DNA of 64,000 nucleotides from Geosiphon pyriformis (lineage: Eukaryota; Glomeromycota; Glomeromycetes; Archaeosporales; Geosiphonaceae). The notes under the pieces are model-generated. The model searched no databases and had not been told where the DNA came from. It saw nothing but the letters and a program-made list of their open reading frames with translations. The stretch is from NCBI GenBank assembly GCA_016748015.1, contig JAAOMT010000200.1:246984-310983 (forward strand), given 5' to 3'. Below are positions 1 through 11,681 of the stretch, piece after piece. Positions within the stretch are counted from its first letter, which is position 1. Each line of letters starts with the position of its first letter. The translations under genes were made by a program, and so were the position numbers.

Positions 1-480
1 TAGTATTTTTTTTTAAAAAAAAATGTTTTTGTTAATAATATAAAACACTTAAATAATAATAAAAATTAGTCTTTAATTAAGTCTTTAAATAATAATAGTA
101 TGTTTTTTAATACAGAGAAGTTAAATAACAAAAATAATAGTGCTTTCTTAGCTGATAGTTATAAATTTAATAATAAAGCAAAGATTTTTTGAATTTTACT
201 TTGAATATTTTTAATACTAAGTAAATTAATATTAATATAATAAATGATATTTTTTTTGAATCTTTTAATTTTAATATTAATAACAAAAAAATGGTTTTTT
301 TTCTTAATATTTTTTTGATTAATTTAAAAATTATAAAAACATTTGTAAAAATCTTCATAAAAAAATTATATATTTTGAATATTAATTTTTTAGTAATTAA
401 AAATAAGTTAGCTACAACAAAAATAAAAATTATTAAGAAAATTTTTTTATTAATTAATAGATTTAAAAAAGCTACTTAAT
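1..480 (+). pseudogene. Fossil LINE ORF1 fragment (LINE-0)
   Basis: An extremely AT-rich stretch whose frame at about 291-479 still follows the middle of the LINE ORF1 seen in LINE-2 (49404 onward). The segment ending in LLINRFKKAT aligns with the LINE-2 segment ending KLFSKVNGFGETST, and NINFLVIKNKLATTK aligns with ALDIGLDKVVEKFFQ. LINE-3 keeps the same residues in an intermediate state of decay, which makes the relation more credible. The left end runs out of the window and similarity fades after about 480. It is a non-functional remnant. Similarity is weak and read by eye; a chance match in low-complexity protein is the main alternative. Confidence 0.5.
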
Positions 481-1246
481 ATTTTAATATTTGGTTTAAT
501 TTAATTTAAATTCAATTAAACTATTAAATTAAACTAAAATTTTAGCTAAATTTAAACTTAAACTTGAATTTGAATTTAAAATAAACTTAAAATCACTAAA
601 CTTGAATAAATTAAGTTTAAAGTTTATAAATATGTTTAGATTTGACTATTAAAAATAATATTATATTATTAATCAATTTTTTTTTTAATAATTTTTGTAT
701 TTATAATTAAAAATATTGTATTGTTTTTATAATTTTAGACACTAAACAAAATTTTATATCTGTAACTATATTTTTATTTGTAAAAAAAATATATAAAACA
801 AAAAAATTGTGTTTAATGTACTTAAATATTGAATTTTTATTAAAAATAATAATTTAAATAAATATTTTTTGCAATATATTTTTATTATATTATTATATCT
901 ATTTTTTTATTAGTTATTTTTTTAAAAATATAATAATTAATTTTATCAAGTTTATTATTATTATTATTATCAAAGTTTATTTTTAATATAAACTATATAA
1001 CTAATATTATAATATTATTAAAAGTGTTATTTAATAAAAAACTATTATTTAATATAAGTATAATAGTTAATATATACTTTATTTTAAAAAAAGTATATAT
1101 TTTAAAAATTTATTTATGTTATTTTTTGTTATAATATATATTATTTAATAAAAAGCTTTTAAATAATATTATAAAAATTTGATAATACTTGTAATTTTAC
1201 AAAAAAATAGTTTATACACATATTTTGAAACTATATATATAATAAA
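481..1246. other. AT-rich spacer, no gene seen
   Basis: Almost pure A/T with imperfect AAATTTAAACTT-like runs. I see no ORF with family similarity, no RNA gene and no LTR end. It may be still older repeat DNA. Confidence 0.7.
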
Positions 1247-1407
1247 ACCTTCTTTTTTTCCTATGTTTCAAATTCCTGAAATAGTGTATTTTTAAAGAAG
1301 TTTTTGTTTTTTCATCTGTTTTTATCTTTTACTTTTGCTTAATTTTCACAATTTTTTAATTCACAAATCTTTTCATTGTCCCTTTAGCATCTGATGCTGT
1401 CAACATT
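1247..1407 (+). promoter_or_regulatory. LINE 5' untranslated leader
   Basis: The leader of about 160 bp is conserved in position and partly in sequence ahead of ORF1 in LINE-1, LINE-2 (49268-49403) and LINE-3 (10910-11061). LINE promoters are usually internal and lie in this region. That it is a promoter is inferred from position; no specific element was recognised. Confidence 0.45.
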
Positions 1408-2577
1408 ATGTTCATGAAGAAATCGGCCAGAAGTGCTACTACAAGTTCTGTGAGTAGTAGTCTGAGGCAAAAATCAAAGGTTTTGCTTGGTAAAGTTAAA
1501 TACTCAGATGATAAAGCTGATTTATCTTTCAAATTACCTATAAGTAAGCCCGACCAGTACAAAAACATGAATACCTCTTCCAAAAAAAAGTTGGGACACA
1601 AATTGAGCAAGAACTTAGGCTATGATGCTGGCAGTGAGAGTGATGGGCTGTTGGACTCTCATATCAACACCCCAAAGGCTAAATGCTTTAAATTTAATAC
1701 AGTAAAAGTTCCATCTTTGAAGCCCTGTGACTTTGGCTCTGCCATTAATGATGTCAACATAGACTTACTTCTCCCTGTTTTTTTGGAATTCTCTCTTCAT
1801 TCGGTCACTTCTGTCAAGGAGAGACTCTGCTTTGAACCAACCAAATCTTTTGCACTCGATATTGGTTTGTCAGCCATTCCCAGAAATACTCTGCATGACA
1901 AACTCAAGAGTGTCAAGAAGCTGTTTTACAAAGTTGATGGTTTTGGGGGTGTGTTGACTCCATCAAAATTTCCAGGTATTGTTAGAATGTCTTTCACGTC
2001 TGAATTCAGTTTCACTTTGGTTAAACAGTTGGCTGTGTCTGAGAATCTTGTTGTCAATGCTGATCTAAAAAAGATCAGCATACGATCAGATTAGGAAATT
2101 ATTATCAAAGAAATTCCGGTTAATCTGCTCAAATTGGTGATTGAGTCAGCTTTGGTCAAGTATAAGAAAATTTTTTCAATCAAAATGCAGCTGATTGGTC
2201 TCTGACAGAAAGTGCTTGTGGAGTTTGAGAGTTCTCAGGTTACTGACCTGGTTGCATCCAAATAGTCAATCTTGCTGGGTAAGGACTCAGTGCAGGTTGC
2301 CAAAGCCAATACCAACAAACAAACGTGGGATTTAAGGGACAGCTATTGCACTCTCCTATACACTCTGCTGATAGGCACAACTGTCCACAATCTCTTGAAT
2401 CTGGTCCAGTTGTATGGTGGAAAGACTTGCTGTATTTCTAGAAATTTGGTATCTTATGCATGAGCCCAATGTGCTGTTGTATGTATTGACTCTGAAGAAG
2501 CCAGAGAGGCTGCCATTTGCTCTATGCCAGTGTTTAAGGGTATCAACTTCATCTGGGCTGGTTTGTCATTTCTTAAG

Positions 2578-2619
2578 TGTGCCACATGTGGTAACTTTGG
2601 TCATGTTTTCTCTGGATGT
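2578..2619 (+). other. Zinc knuckle of LINE-1 ORF1
   Basis: CATCGNFGHVFSGC fits CX2CX4HX4C exactly. LINE-2 has the same motif at 50558-50599 (CAKCEKIGHTFLNC); LINE-3 keeps a worn form near 13080-13125. Confidence 0.9.
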
Positions 2620-2851
2620 AGCAGTAGTGAGAAAACCTTTGGGCTGGGTTTCAAAAAAAGATTTCTTTGTTCCAATTTGGATAAAAAATGTCTTGTGCTC
2701 ATCTATGCCAAAAAACAAGCTCCCGTGTCTTGTTTTGTCTCCTTTGGTGGTGCAACTTGGGCTTCTGTAGTAAGTGGCTCCCCTAAAAATTTGTCTTCTA
2801 CACTGTTTGTTGAAACCAATATGAACATAGAACTGGTTGGCGGTTCAATGC

Positions 2852-3829
2852 TGTTACTCATAAAATATAGAAAGTATATTAGCATATAAATTAGCCAATC
2901 ATAGATAGATGTAGTAAATGTAGAATTCCAGGATTCTTTTCAAAGGAATTACAAGATTCCAGGAATTGCAGGATTCTCACACAAGGAATTGCAAGATTCC
3001 AGAATTCCAGGATTCCTCTCAAAAGAATTGCAGAATTCCAGGAATTCCAGGATTTCTGACATAAAGAATTGAGGAATTGAGGAATCTCAAATACATATAT
3101 ATAGCAGTAATATCAGAAGTTAGAAAATTAGTCAATGGGACTTAGAGTCAATTGATTTGTGGAGTCAATTAGACTCATAGAATTAATTAAACTCGCAAAA
3201 TCATAATTATTAAAATTAAAAAAAAAAAGAATCCTTTAGTGAGACCTTCCAGTTTAGATTTCATCTAAATAACCTTTCAATTCACAATTATCAAATAAAT
3301 AATTATTTCATATCTCAAATCTACTCTTCACTATCAACACTTTATGTTGATAGTAATTGATACTTGACCACACTGGAACAATAGCTCTTGATCACAGCTA
3401 TTGACAAATACTAACTTGTGCATTGCCTTGGATTATTTTCTTATTTTTTTTATTTTTTTATTTGCTTTATTTTCTTTTTTTTTGATTTTATTGTTGTGTA
3501 CTAACTGTTTAAAGATTAAAAGTGCTGAATTACTAACGTCAAAAATTGCCTGGTAAAAGATCCTTGCGAGTGGGTAGGACACATACAGTAGATACAGAAT
3601 ACTTACCAGAGGATTGCCGGCCACCATGCCGAGAGAAAAATTGACAGAATTGTGATTCTGGAAAGCTACGGATAAAACAACTATTGAATTTCTGTTCATT
3701 ATACAAAAGACTCCAACAAAACCTTCAGACTACAAAATTTTCAGATTACTATCAAATGTGAACAGCCCTTTGAGCACCAAGTTATGAGTTTGATATTGGA
3801 CTTAAGACCCCAAATTAACAACTGTAACA
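2852..3829 (+). mobile_element. Solo LTR S1 (gypsy family 1)
   Basis: A 978-bp LTR starting TGTTAC and ending GTAACA, closely similar to the LTRs of element A. It lies inside LINE-1 ORF1. The flanking 4-mers are ATGC (2848-2851) and ACGT (3830-3833), which agree if each has changed by one C/T step. Excision with one 4-mer rejoins ORF1 in frame. No internal retroelement sequence is left, so it is a product of LTR-LTR recombination. It contains a GAATTCC-rich repeat block, a TATA-like run near 3090-3105 and A/T-rich runs. The antisense ORF at 3433-3699 recurs in other LTR copies but has no recognisable domain. Confidence 0.9.
2915..3090 (+). repeat. U3 tandem repeat of GAATTCC/GGATTCC type
   Basis: Short imperfect units around GGAATTGCAGGATTCC are repeated about six times just upstream of the TATA-like run. 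The LTRs of element A carry the same repeat with fewer units; element B has an unrelated repeat at this place. Confidence 0.75.
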
Positions 3830-4212
3830 ACGTCTGAGGTTGCAATTCTAGCTTCATGTGTTAGTGTTCTCAAGCATTTGTTTGAGAATGTGTCTGACCA
3901 GGTAGCTGACATTTCACATAAGTTGGACAGATTGTTGGCAGTTTCATTGGCAAGTTTTGTTGTTTTGCCTACTCTCGAGCATAACCCTATGTTGAATATG
4001 GCTGTTGACACTCTGTTATTTGTTCCTCCTATGCCTAGTGTGATTGCTGCTGTTGCCCAAGACATTTTTCCAAGTGGTTTCCGAGTTTTAACTGCAAAAG
4101 TGGGTGGCTTGAAGACTAGCCTGTTGGTTCTAGAGAATTCAATTAAAATAATAATGAATAAGTTGAACTCTTTTGGTTCTGGCAGTAGTGTGATACTCCA
4201 TTCCCTTTCCCA

Positions 4213-4216
4213 ATGA
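4213..4216 (+). promoter_or_regulatory. ATGA stop/start overlap joining ORF1 and ORF2
   Basis: The ORF1 stop TGA (4214-4216) overlaps a candidate ORF2 start ATG (4213-4215). LINE-2 has the same ATGA at 51190-51193. LINE-3 keeps an ATGA (13724-13727) just after its ORF1 stop. Stop-start coupling of this sort is known for the silkworm LINE SART1; the role here is inferred. Confidence 0.6.
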
Positions 4217-7200
4217 GTAGTTTAACCTGGAAAATTACTACTTGTAATGTTAGAAATATGAATATTCCTGCTAAGTAGGAAGACATTATTAGATGGCATA
4301 CAGTTTTGAATAATAACATTTCAATAGTTACTGAGACTAAGTTTCACTCCAGTGTCAAGTCTTGGATCACAAATAAGTTTTCTGGTGTGAGAGTATTTAC
4401 TTCAGGTCTGGATGCTGGGTTTTTAGGTGCAGGTGTCGCTTTAATTATGAATGAAAATTTAGCCAGGCATGTTTTAAAAATCTCTGAGATTCTGGGTAGG
4501 CTCTTAATGGTTCGTTTACTATTCAAAAACAAACAATGTGTCTCTGTGTTGGGTTTGTATGTGGAGGCCTCTCAAAATAGACGTACAATTCAGGCTGATC
4601 TTATTAACTCTTTTATAGCCAGGGCTTGTAATAAGAGTACTTTCATTATATTAGGTGGTAATTTTAATGCAGGATGGGAACAAATGTAGCTTTAGCTTTA
4701 GTAAATGTGTGGATCTTGGTTTAGTCAATGCATTAGTTAATTGTCTCTACATTAAGGCTTTTACTTGGAGTAATTTCAGGGGCATTGAAAAGACCATTGA
4801 TTTTGTTTTTATTTCACAGAGTTTGAGTAATGCTTTGATAAATGGATGAGTTGTGGATGTGAATGAGTTCTTCAATACTGATCACAGTTCTGTTCAGATT
4901 ACAATTGGTCTTGGTAGGATTTTGGATCTTGTTTTGAGAGCTATTCATGTTCAAGCCAATAGAAACAAGTAGAAGTTTAATGTCAAAAATGCTGATGGGG
5001 TTAAATGGAAGTGGTATAGAAATGTATTTTGTGAGAATTTTGCCATGTTCTCTAATGAGTTTGCAGATTTTTACTGTTTGTCTGATTTGAATGACATGTG
5101 GTGTGTTATTCGCAAAGCTGTCTGCTTTTCAGCGAATGAAGTTTTCTCAAAGACCTGGTCTAAAAGTTTTGATAGTGATTATACTAAGTGCTCTTTTTGT
5201 TTTTATAGATTGGAACTTTTGGTTTCTAAATTGGTGAAGGCTTCATATTCTGTGTTATCGGATGAGTTTGTTTCCCTTTTAGACATTTGGATCTCTTTGG
5301 ATTTTGTTAATGCTTCTGTTGTCAAATTTCTTTTCCTTTTGGAATCTCATTTTAATGCTATCAGGTAAGCTTTGACAAAGGTTAGAAAATATTATTGTTT
5401 ATTTAAGATGATAGAATCAAAATTTGCTCAGAATTCTCAGATCAAGCTGGCAATTAACAAAAGAATGGAAAACTTTGGGTTGAATAAAGGCCAGACTATT
5501 AGGAGTGTATTTGAAAGACCATTTTACAAAGTTATATTGGACCATTTGGTTGTGAATGAGACCTTATTTTGGAACCTGGTTTGGTTAAATTTCACGTTGA
5601 TAGGATTATGGAGGGATGGACCAAAAAGTGTATAGTAATTGGTGACATTTCAGATGACTGGAGTCACCAGTTTCAACTCTTGGAGTATGTTTTTGATGAT
5701 GCTTTTTCGAATATTATGCACCCAATTGAGGTGGATGAGTTTTTTGGTGTGGTTTTGGATTTGCCTGATAATAAAGCTGCTGGTCTTTCTGGTATTTTGA
5801 ATGAGCTATAGAAACATTGTAACAGGTCTGTTTTAAATTCGCTTTTAGTTCTTTTGAACTTTTGTTTGGTTTGTGAGGCTGTTTCAGACCCTTGAAAAGA
5901 GGTCTGGATGTCTATGATTCCTAAACCCTACAACTGGGAGGGAGTTCTTATGAATATCTGACCTATTGCACTAATTGAGACTGCTTATAAAATTCTCTCC
6001 AAGATTTTTTTTGACAGAATCTCTTTGGTGTGTAGTAAGTATGATGTTCTTTATGATGACAATTTTTTGGTCCTTAAAGGTATGACAATACAGTCTCCTA
6101 TTTTTGCTATTGGTTCAGTAATAGAGAATGCTTTAGAGAAGAATTGCAAACTTTGGTTGGTTTTACAAGACATAAGGAAAGCATATGATTCGGTTGGCTG
6201 AGAACATTTGAGAAGAAGTTTGATCAGAATCAAAATGTGCAGTAGATTTATAAGATTTTTTGGGAATATTCACAATGGCCACACAAACAGAGTGATGACT
6301 GATTTTGACTAATGGTTATAGTGTTTGTAATGACTTGGATTAAAGGAAAGTGTTTTCACCTCTCCTTTGGTGAATTTTTTATAACACTTTGCTGTGTGAG
6401 GTTAAGAGACAAGAGGCAGTGTGTGGCTACAGACTGAACTCGCATTATGTTGCCAAAACTGGTCATGTGAATCTACAGAATGGCTTTATATCTTTTTTTG
6501 CTGCAGGTGCTTTTGTCGATAACACTATATAAGTTAGTTCTAGTCAGGCGACTACACAACACATTCTCAATATTGCCAGTGAATTTTTCAGGTTAAGTGA
6601 TATATTAATTAACAATGACAAGACTGTAATGATCCCAATTAATTGTAGAATGGTAGTGCCTTTTTTATCTATCAGTGATGCTCCTATTTCCATTGCCAAA
6701 AAAGAGGTGTCTCACTGTTATCTGGGTGTTTTTCTCTCTTCTGATGAATTGTCTAAGCCCAGCCTGGCCAAAGCACATTCTAATGTTTGGTTTTTTGCCA
6801 ATTTAGTACTGAAAAAAGCGATTTCAAACAAACAGTTTTCTTACTTAGTTTTAGCAGTTCTTTATTTTATCATTGGTTACAAGACCCAGTTTAGCTTTGT
6901 TTCTGCTAGTGTGTACCAGAAGTGGGATGTTTTGATTCAAAAAGGCCTAAAACTGAAGTCGGGTCTTTCTCTGGATTTTCTTAATAATGTCTTACATCAC
7001 TCTTCATTTTATGGCCTAAAGACTTTTGAGCAAATCTAGGCCGAAGGCAAGGTTGCCGCTATGGTGTGTTTTGCTAACTCTGTTGGAATTTTGGGCCAGT
7101 TGTTTATGCATAGATTGCATGACTTGTAGGTCTCGAGTTGGCATCCAGTATATCCCTTGTGTTTTCCAGTTCACATTAGTGTTAATCCTTTGAACAACTT

Positions 7201-8956
7201 CTTGGCAGGTGTGGTTCGAGTCTTTCTTGACTCTGGTTTATTCTTGGGCAACCTTGTTTGTGATGTTTTTTGCTTCCAAAATAGAACTTCTTTATTTGAG
7301 ATCCTTAGTGAGTCAATGTATTTCAGGTGTCTCCCCTCCCTTTGTCATTATGAAATAGCTTTTGTTGAGCAGCTTTGATGCTGAAATAGTGCTGTCTTTG
7401 ATTGGAAAACTTTCAAGCAGTAGAAGAGGCTCAATCTGCATGGCCCTGTTCCTGTCTGGTTTGCTATTGCTGTTTACCATCTTTATGTTGCTGGTTCTTT
7501 TAATATTGGCTCATCCCCTCTGGTTGTTACTTCTGTAAAAAACATTCTTGATTCCCATAAATTTAGATCAGTACATGATTGGTTGTCTGGTCTTGGTGCC
7601 TTCAATTTTTCTGTGTACACAGATGGTTTTCTTTGTGGCTTGAGAAGCATGAATATGAAAGCTGGTGCTGCCGTGTTCTTTGAAGACATTAACTTGGGTC
7701 TTGGGGTGGAGGTGTTTGGCATAATTTCTTCCACATTAGTAGAGCTTCAGGCCATTGTATTGGCTCTTGAGTGTGTGCCTAGTTCAAGTTCAGTCTATCT
7801 ATTTTCTGACAGCCAAGCTGCACTGAATGCATGTAAATCTGAATTATTATTGTTGGCTCTGGATTTTTGAAACAAATGTTGGGTTGAGCATTAGCACATT
7901 GCTGGAATCATACATAACAAGAATTTGAACATTGGCTGGCATAAGATCAAAGTTCACTCAGATGTTCCAGGTAATAATAGAGCTAACTTGCTTGCTAGTG
8001 TTTCTTCCCATTTGGGCCAGCTCCTTCATTCCTGGTTCAAGAAATGTTTTATCTTGGCTAATGGCAATACTATTTCTGGAAACTCTAGGCACTTTGTTCA
8101 TAATATTTTTTAGTCTATTTATCATGCAAGCTGGGAGGTTGGCTCTGATGCCAAAATTGTGAACAGTTGTATTCTTTCAGATATTGATTGGTGTAAGTTA
8201 TTCCTTGTTTGGCATCCTGACTCTCACATGGCTGCTGGCTTTACAAGTTACCACTCGGCTGGCTTCTGTTCTTATTTTATGAAAGCTTTACATTATAGAC
8301 TACCTGTTGCTGTTTAAAAACACCTCTATAATAAACATTATTTCAGTGTAGTGTGCCTATATTGTGGCAATGTCGAATTGTCGGACCATGTTTTCTCTTG
8401 TATGTTTGATGCAGCTGCTTGGTTCCAGTTGTTTGTTGATTTTGCCTCCACTTGGAAAACTGTTTCTGGTCTGTCTTATGCCTCCTTTCATGTATCACAA
8501 ATGCTATCTAATTGTTTGGCTGATTTGAAGCTTGTTGTCTTATTGTGCAAAAGTTTTGTGCTCATGGATTGGTGCCAGGAGGCCACTTCTTGCTTTAACA
8601 ACTCTAAGGTTGTATCTGGTAAGGTGGTTGAGTTTGTTCGTAGTTTGTGCTTATCTTTTAGGAATGATATTTGGCTGGTCCGTTCCAAGCATTGTGTTTA
8701 TATGAAAAAACATGGTCTGATCCCTTATAATAGTTCGATTCTTGTCTTGGTGTCTGGTGGCATGTCAGTGTTTTCAGCTTGAATGGTTAGACTGCTTGGT
8801 ATTGACAATGCATTTGGTGTTAGTTTTGGGCTGCACAGCTCTTGCTGGTCTTTTTTAGGTATAAGTAATTTGGTTTCTGTGCATGTGAGTGTGTAATGTA
8901 GTCCTGATTGGCTTAAGTGGCTAGTTACGTGTAGGAAAAACATGATTCACACCTAA
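4213..8956 (+). pseudogene. LINE-1 ORF2: endonuclease / reverse transcriptase / RNase H
   Basis: Catalytic polyprotein for target-primed reverse transcription, about 1,580 codons ancestrally. The APE-like endonuclease is at about 4237-4960 (ETKF, FIILGGNFN, TWSN, KTIDFVFIS, DHSSV). The RT is at about 5700-6560 (GLSGILNEL, MIPKPYNW, ETAYKILSKI, DIRKAYDSVG, then FVDN at the YxDD place). RNase H is at about 7590-8000 (VYTDG, VELQAI, LFSDSQAAL, HSDVPGNNRAN). A CX2CX8HX4C finger lies near 8354-8400, and the C-terminus ends CRKNMIHT at TAA 8954-8956. Frameshifts lie near 4670 and 5565; many stops replace Trp. The second RT aspartate and the last RNase H aspartate read Asn, also in sister copies. 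Confidence 0.88.
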
Positions 8957-9030
8957 TTTAGATCATTATTTTGATGTATTGTCATTAGGCAGTGTTTGGA
9001 CTTTACTCATTAAAATATAAAAAAAATATA

Positions 9031-9430
9031 TATATAATTATTTTTTTTTGTTTACTTAAACTTATTAAAATAGTTTTATTTTTTATTTTGAAAATTATAT
9101 TTACCAAAAATATTAATATTTAAATTATTTAGATCATTAAATTCTATTATTTTAAATTTTAAGTTTTTAATAATATTAAATAATAGGTTTATTTTAGTAA
9201 GTTAAAAAACAGAATTATTATATATATATAATTTTATATACTTTTTAATTGATTATAATAATTAAACAAAGTAATAATTAATAAATAAATAATACAATTT
9301 TTTTTTAATTTTATTAAATTTAAACAAATTTTTAAACTTTAAATCAAATTTAAATTAAATTTAGACTTATTAAAAAGATTCAATTTTAAATTTAAATTAA
9401 ATTTACTTTGAAAATTTGGTTTAGTTAAAG
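9031..9430. other. AT-rich spacer, no gene seen
   Basis: Begins with the A/T tail of LINE-1 and continues as nearly pure A/T DNA with AAATTTAAA-type runs. Nothing else is recognisable. Confidence 0.65.
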
Positions 9431-10080
9431 TTTAATAATTAATTTAAAGCATTTTTATTTACTTTTTTAATAAAAATAACTATATATAGTCTTAATACTT
9501 TATTAAATAAAGCTAATAAAAAAAACATGTATTATAATTGATTATTTAATATTAGTATTAAAATATATTATACTACTATATATTTTAAATTTAAAAATAA
9601 TTTAAAATCAGTATTTTAAATAATTTTATTATTTGGCAATATAAATTTTTTATAAATAATTAACTTAAATTTTGCTTATTTTTGTTTTCTATTAATTTAA
9701 TTTTATCTGATTTAAAAATGCTTTATTTTCTTTTAATTATATTTATAAGCTTTTATTTATTCAATTTTAAGTGATTTTTAGAATTTTTATCTAATTAAAT
9801 ATTTAAAATCTTTGGTTAATTAGTCTTTTTTTGTTAATATTACATATTAGTTATTTTAAATTTGGATTTAGTTTAAATATAATTATAGATAACACAAATA
9901 TGTTACTTTTTTATCTGTAAATGGTTTTAAAAAATTTTTTATTACAAGTTTTAATAGTTTTAAAATTTTTATTATTAAAGTTAATAGATTAAAATCTAAG
10001 AATATTGTTCTAAAAGTCTTAGTTAATATTATATTAGAGAAATTAAATTAATTGTTTATTGGTTTTGGTTTTGGTTTATT
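9431..10080 (+). pseudogene. Fossil LINE ORF1 fragment (LINE-6)
   Basis: Nucleotide alignment by eye with LINE-3 (about 12820-13700) is visible over two stretches. One is around 9431-9600, where the runs AATTAATTTAAA and GATTATTTAA recur in order. The other is around 9940-10075, where the frame FKIFIIKVNRLKSKNIVLK matches FKILTIKISGLKSKIIALK of LINE-3 and LTAKVGGLKTSLLVLE of LINE-1. It covers the back half of ORF1 with deletions and numerous stops. No 5' or 3' element ends are visible. Too decayed for function. Confidence 0.5.
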
Positions 10081-10909
10081 TTTATTTTTATATTAATTTT
10101 TTTTATTAAATTAAATTTAAATATAATTTATATTATTATATTGGCTAAAATTTTTAATATTATTTTAAATTTATAAAAGTAAAAATATAAAACATTAAAC
10201 TAAATTAAACTACTTTAAATATCTTAAATTAAATTTAATATTTAAATTATAAGTTTTTTAAACTAAATTTTATTATTATATTAAGTCTAAATTTTTTAAT
10301 AAATTTAAATAAATAAAATATTGTTTTATATTATTTAAATTTTTATTAATTTTTAAAGCAGAATTTGAATTTAAATTAATATTAAATTTTAATTTTTATT
10401 ATTTTTTATTATTAATTTTTCAAAATTTAATTAAAATAACTTAAACTTAATATAAAATCTGATTAAAATATTTTAAATAAATAATAATTATATTTTTTTT
10501 GTTTAATTATTTAAACTAATTTTATAGCTAAATAATAAAAATACTGTAAAAATATAGTTTTTAATGTATTAAAATTTGCTAAATTGTTAATAAAACTTTA
10601 ATAATATAATTGGTAATTTTAATTAAAAAGAATAATAATATTTAAATAATATATTAAACATTTTAATTTCTTATTATAATTATTTTTTAACTTTTATAAT
10701 TTACAAATATATATTGTTTTTTTCAAAAAAATTTTAAATTTAATAAAATATAAATAAGTTATGATAATTATTAATAAAAATAAATTTTTATTAATTATAA
10801 AAAAATTTTAAAACAACTAAAAACTAAATTTTTAATTTAAAAATTGGTTAAATATATTAATAATTAAATTTTAATAAATAAATTTGTTTTTTATATAAAA
10901 ATTTAAAAA
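10081..10909. other. AT-rich spacer, no gene seen
   Basis: Nearly pure A/T sequence up to the start of LINE-3. No conserved frame, RNA gene or element end was recognised. Confidence 0.65.
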
Positions 10910-11681
10910 CTTTTTTCTCTACTATGTTTAAAATTCTCCAAAAAGCAATTTTTTAAAAAAGAAGTTTTTGTTTTTATTTTTCTAATAACATTATTTTTAA
11001 TATTTTTTAAGTTAATAATAATCTGTTTATAATAAACTTGAAAACTGTTTTAAATAGCAATATGTTTAAAAAAAAGACGTTCAAAAGTGCTTTTTATGAT
11101 TCTGTTAAAGATATTTTCTTTTAGGAAAAAAAGTATTTATAAGTAATATTAAATATTTTAATAAAAAAAAATCTTTTTGGTTAAATCTGGTCTTGGTAGT
11201 AGTATATATTTAAATATAAATAGTAATTTTAATAACAGTGAAATAAATAATATATTAATGAGTGTTAATAATAGTTTTTATTTTGGTTCAACTACAACAA
11301 TACCTAAAACTAAAAAAATTAATACCAATTTCGATTATAGTTCTTTTATTAATATACTTAACTATAAAATAAATAAAGATAAAAAACTTTTTTCTTCTTT
11401 TTTTGATATTTTTCTTGACAAAAAATAGATTAATCATAAGATAATAAAATTTAAATTAAAATAATTATCAAAAAATTTTTTGTATTAAATATTAATTTTT
11501 TAACTATAAAAAAAAATTGACAATAATTAAAACTCAAATTATTAAAAAATATTTTCTATAATCAATAGTTTTGGAAGGGCCATTACTTTTTCAAAATTTG
11601 AAAACATTATTAAATTAACATTTGCATTAGAAAAAAGCATAAAAAAACCACATTATTAACTCAAAAAAAGAGAATTATCAT

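Larger units (their letters stand above)
1408..4216 (+). pseudogene. LINE-1 ORF1 (CCHC nucleic-acid-binding protein), interrupted
   Basis: ORF1 of the LINE, probably the RNA-binding partner of ORF2. It starts at ATG 1408 with a Lys/Ser-rich N-terminus, continues through a conserved block (ALDIGL, DGFGG, PSKFPGIVR) and reaches a CX2CX4HX4C zinc knuckle at 2578-2619. Stops at 2092 (TAG), 2203 (TGA) and 2263 (TAG) each align with Trp (TGG) in LINE-2, so they are G-to-A changes. The ORF is split by solo LTR S1. Removing the LTR plus one 4-bp duplication restores the frame, and the ORF ends with a Val/Leu-rich C-terminus at TGA 4214-4216, overlapping the ORF2 start. About 600 codons in the ancestral state. 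Confidence 0.85.
1247..9030 (+). mobile_element. LINE-1: near full-length non-LTR retrotransposon, pseudogenised
   Basis: About 6.8 kb once solo LTR S1 is removed. The 5' end is set by alignment with the starts of LINE-3 (about 10910) and LINE-2 (about 49268), which share a short T/C-rich leader and the block AAGAAGTTTTTGT. The 3' end is set by the tail shared with LINE-4 and LINE-5 (a region near CATCTAATTTAAATCA followed by an A-rich end near 9020). It encodes ORF1 (CCHC, nucleic-acid binding) and ORF2 (APE-type endonuclease, RT, RNase H, C-terminal zinc finger), the layout of Tad/I-type LINEs with RNase H. It carries several stops and at least two frameshifts in ORF2. Flanks are too AT-rich to define a target duplication. 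Confidence 0.88.

Noticed and set aside
2092-2265. Alternative genetic code with TGA read as Trp
   Set aside because: At the same class of Trp positions TAG and TAA also occur, and Gln and Arg codons are lost as well, so mutation explains the pattern.
3400-3480. Long A/T runs (also 14840-14890, 17150-17215, 26960-27010, 44440-44480) as independent microsatellites
   Set aside because: They occupy the same place within every family-1 type LTR and are part of it.
3433-3699. Antisense ORF that recurs in LTRs (also 30516-30716, 53035-53241, 62392-62628, all minus)
   Set aside because: It recurs because the LTR sequence recurs. Length varies between copies, stops fall at different places and no domain is visible, so I treat it as a shadow of the LTR.
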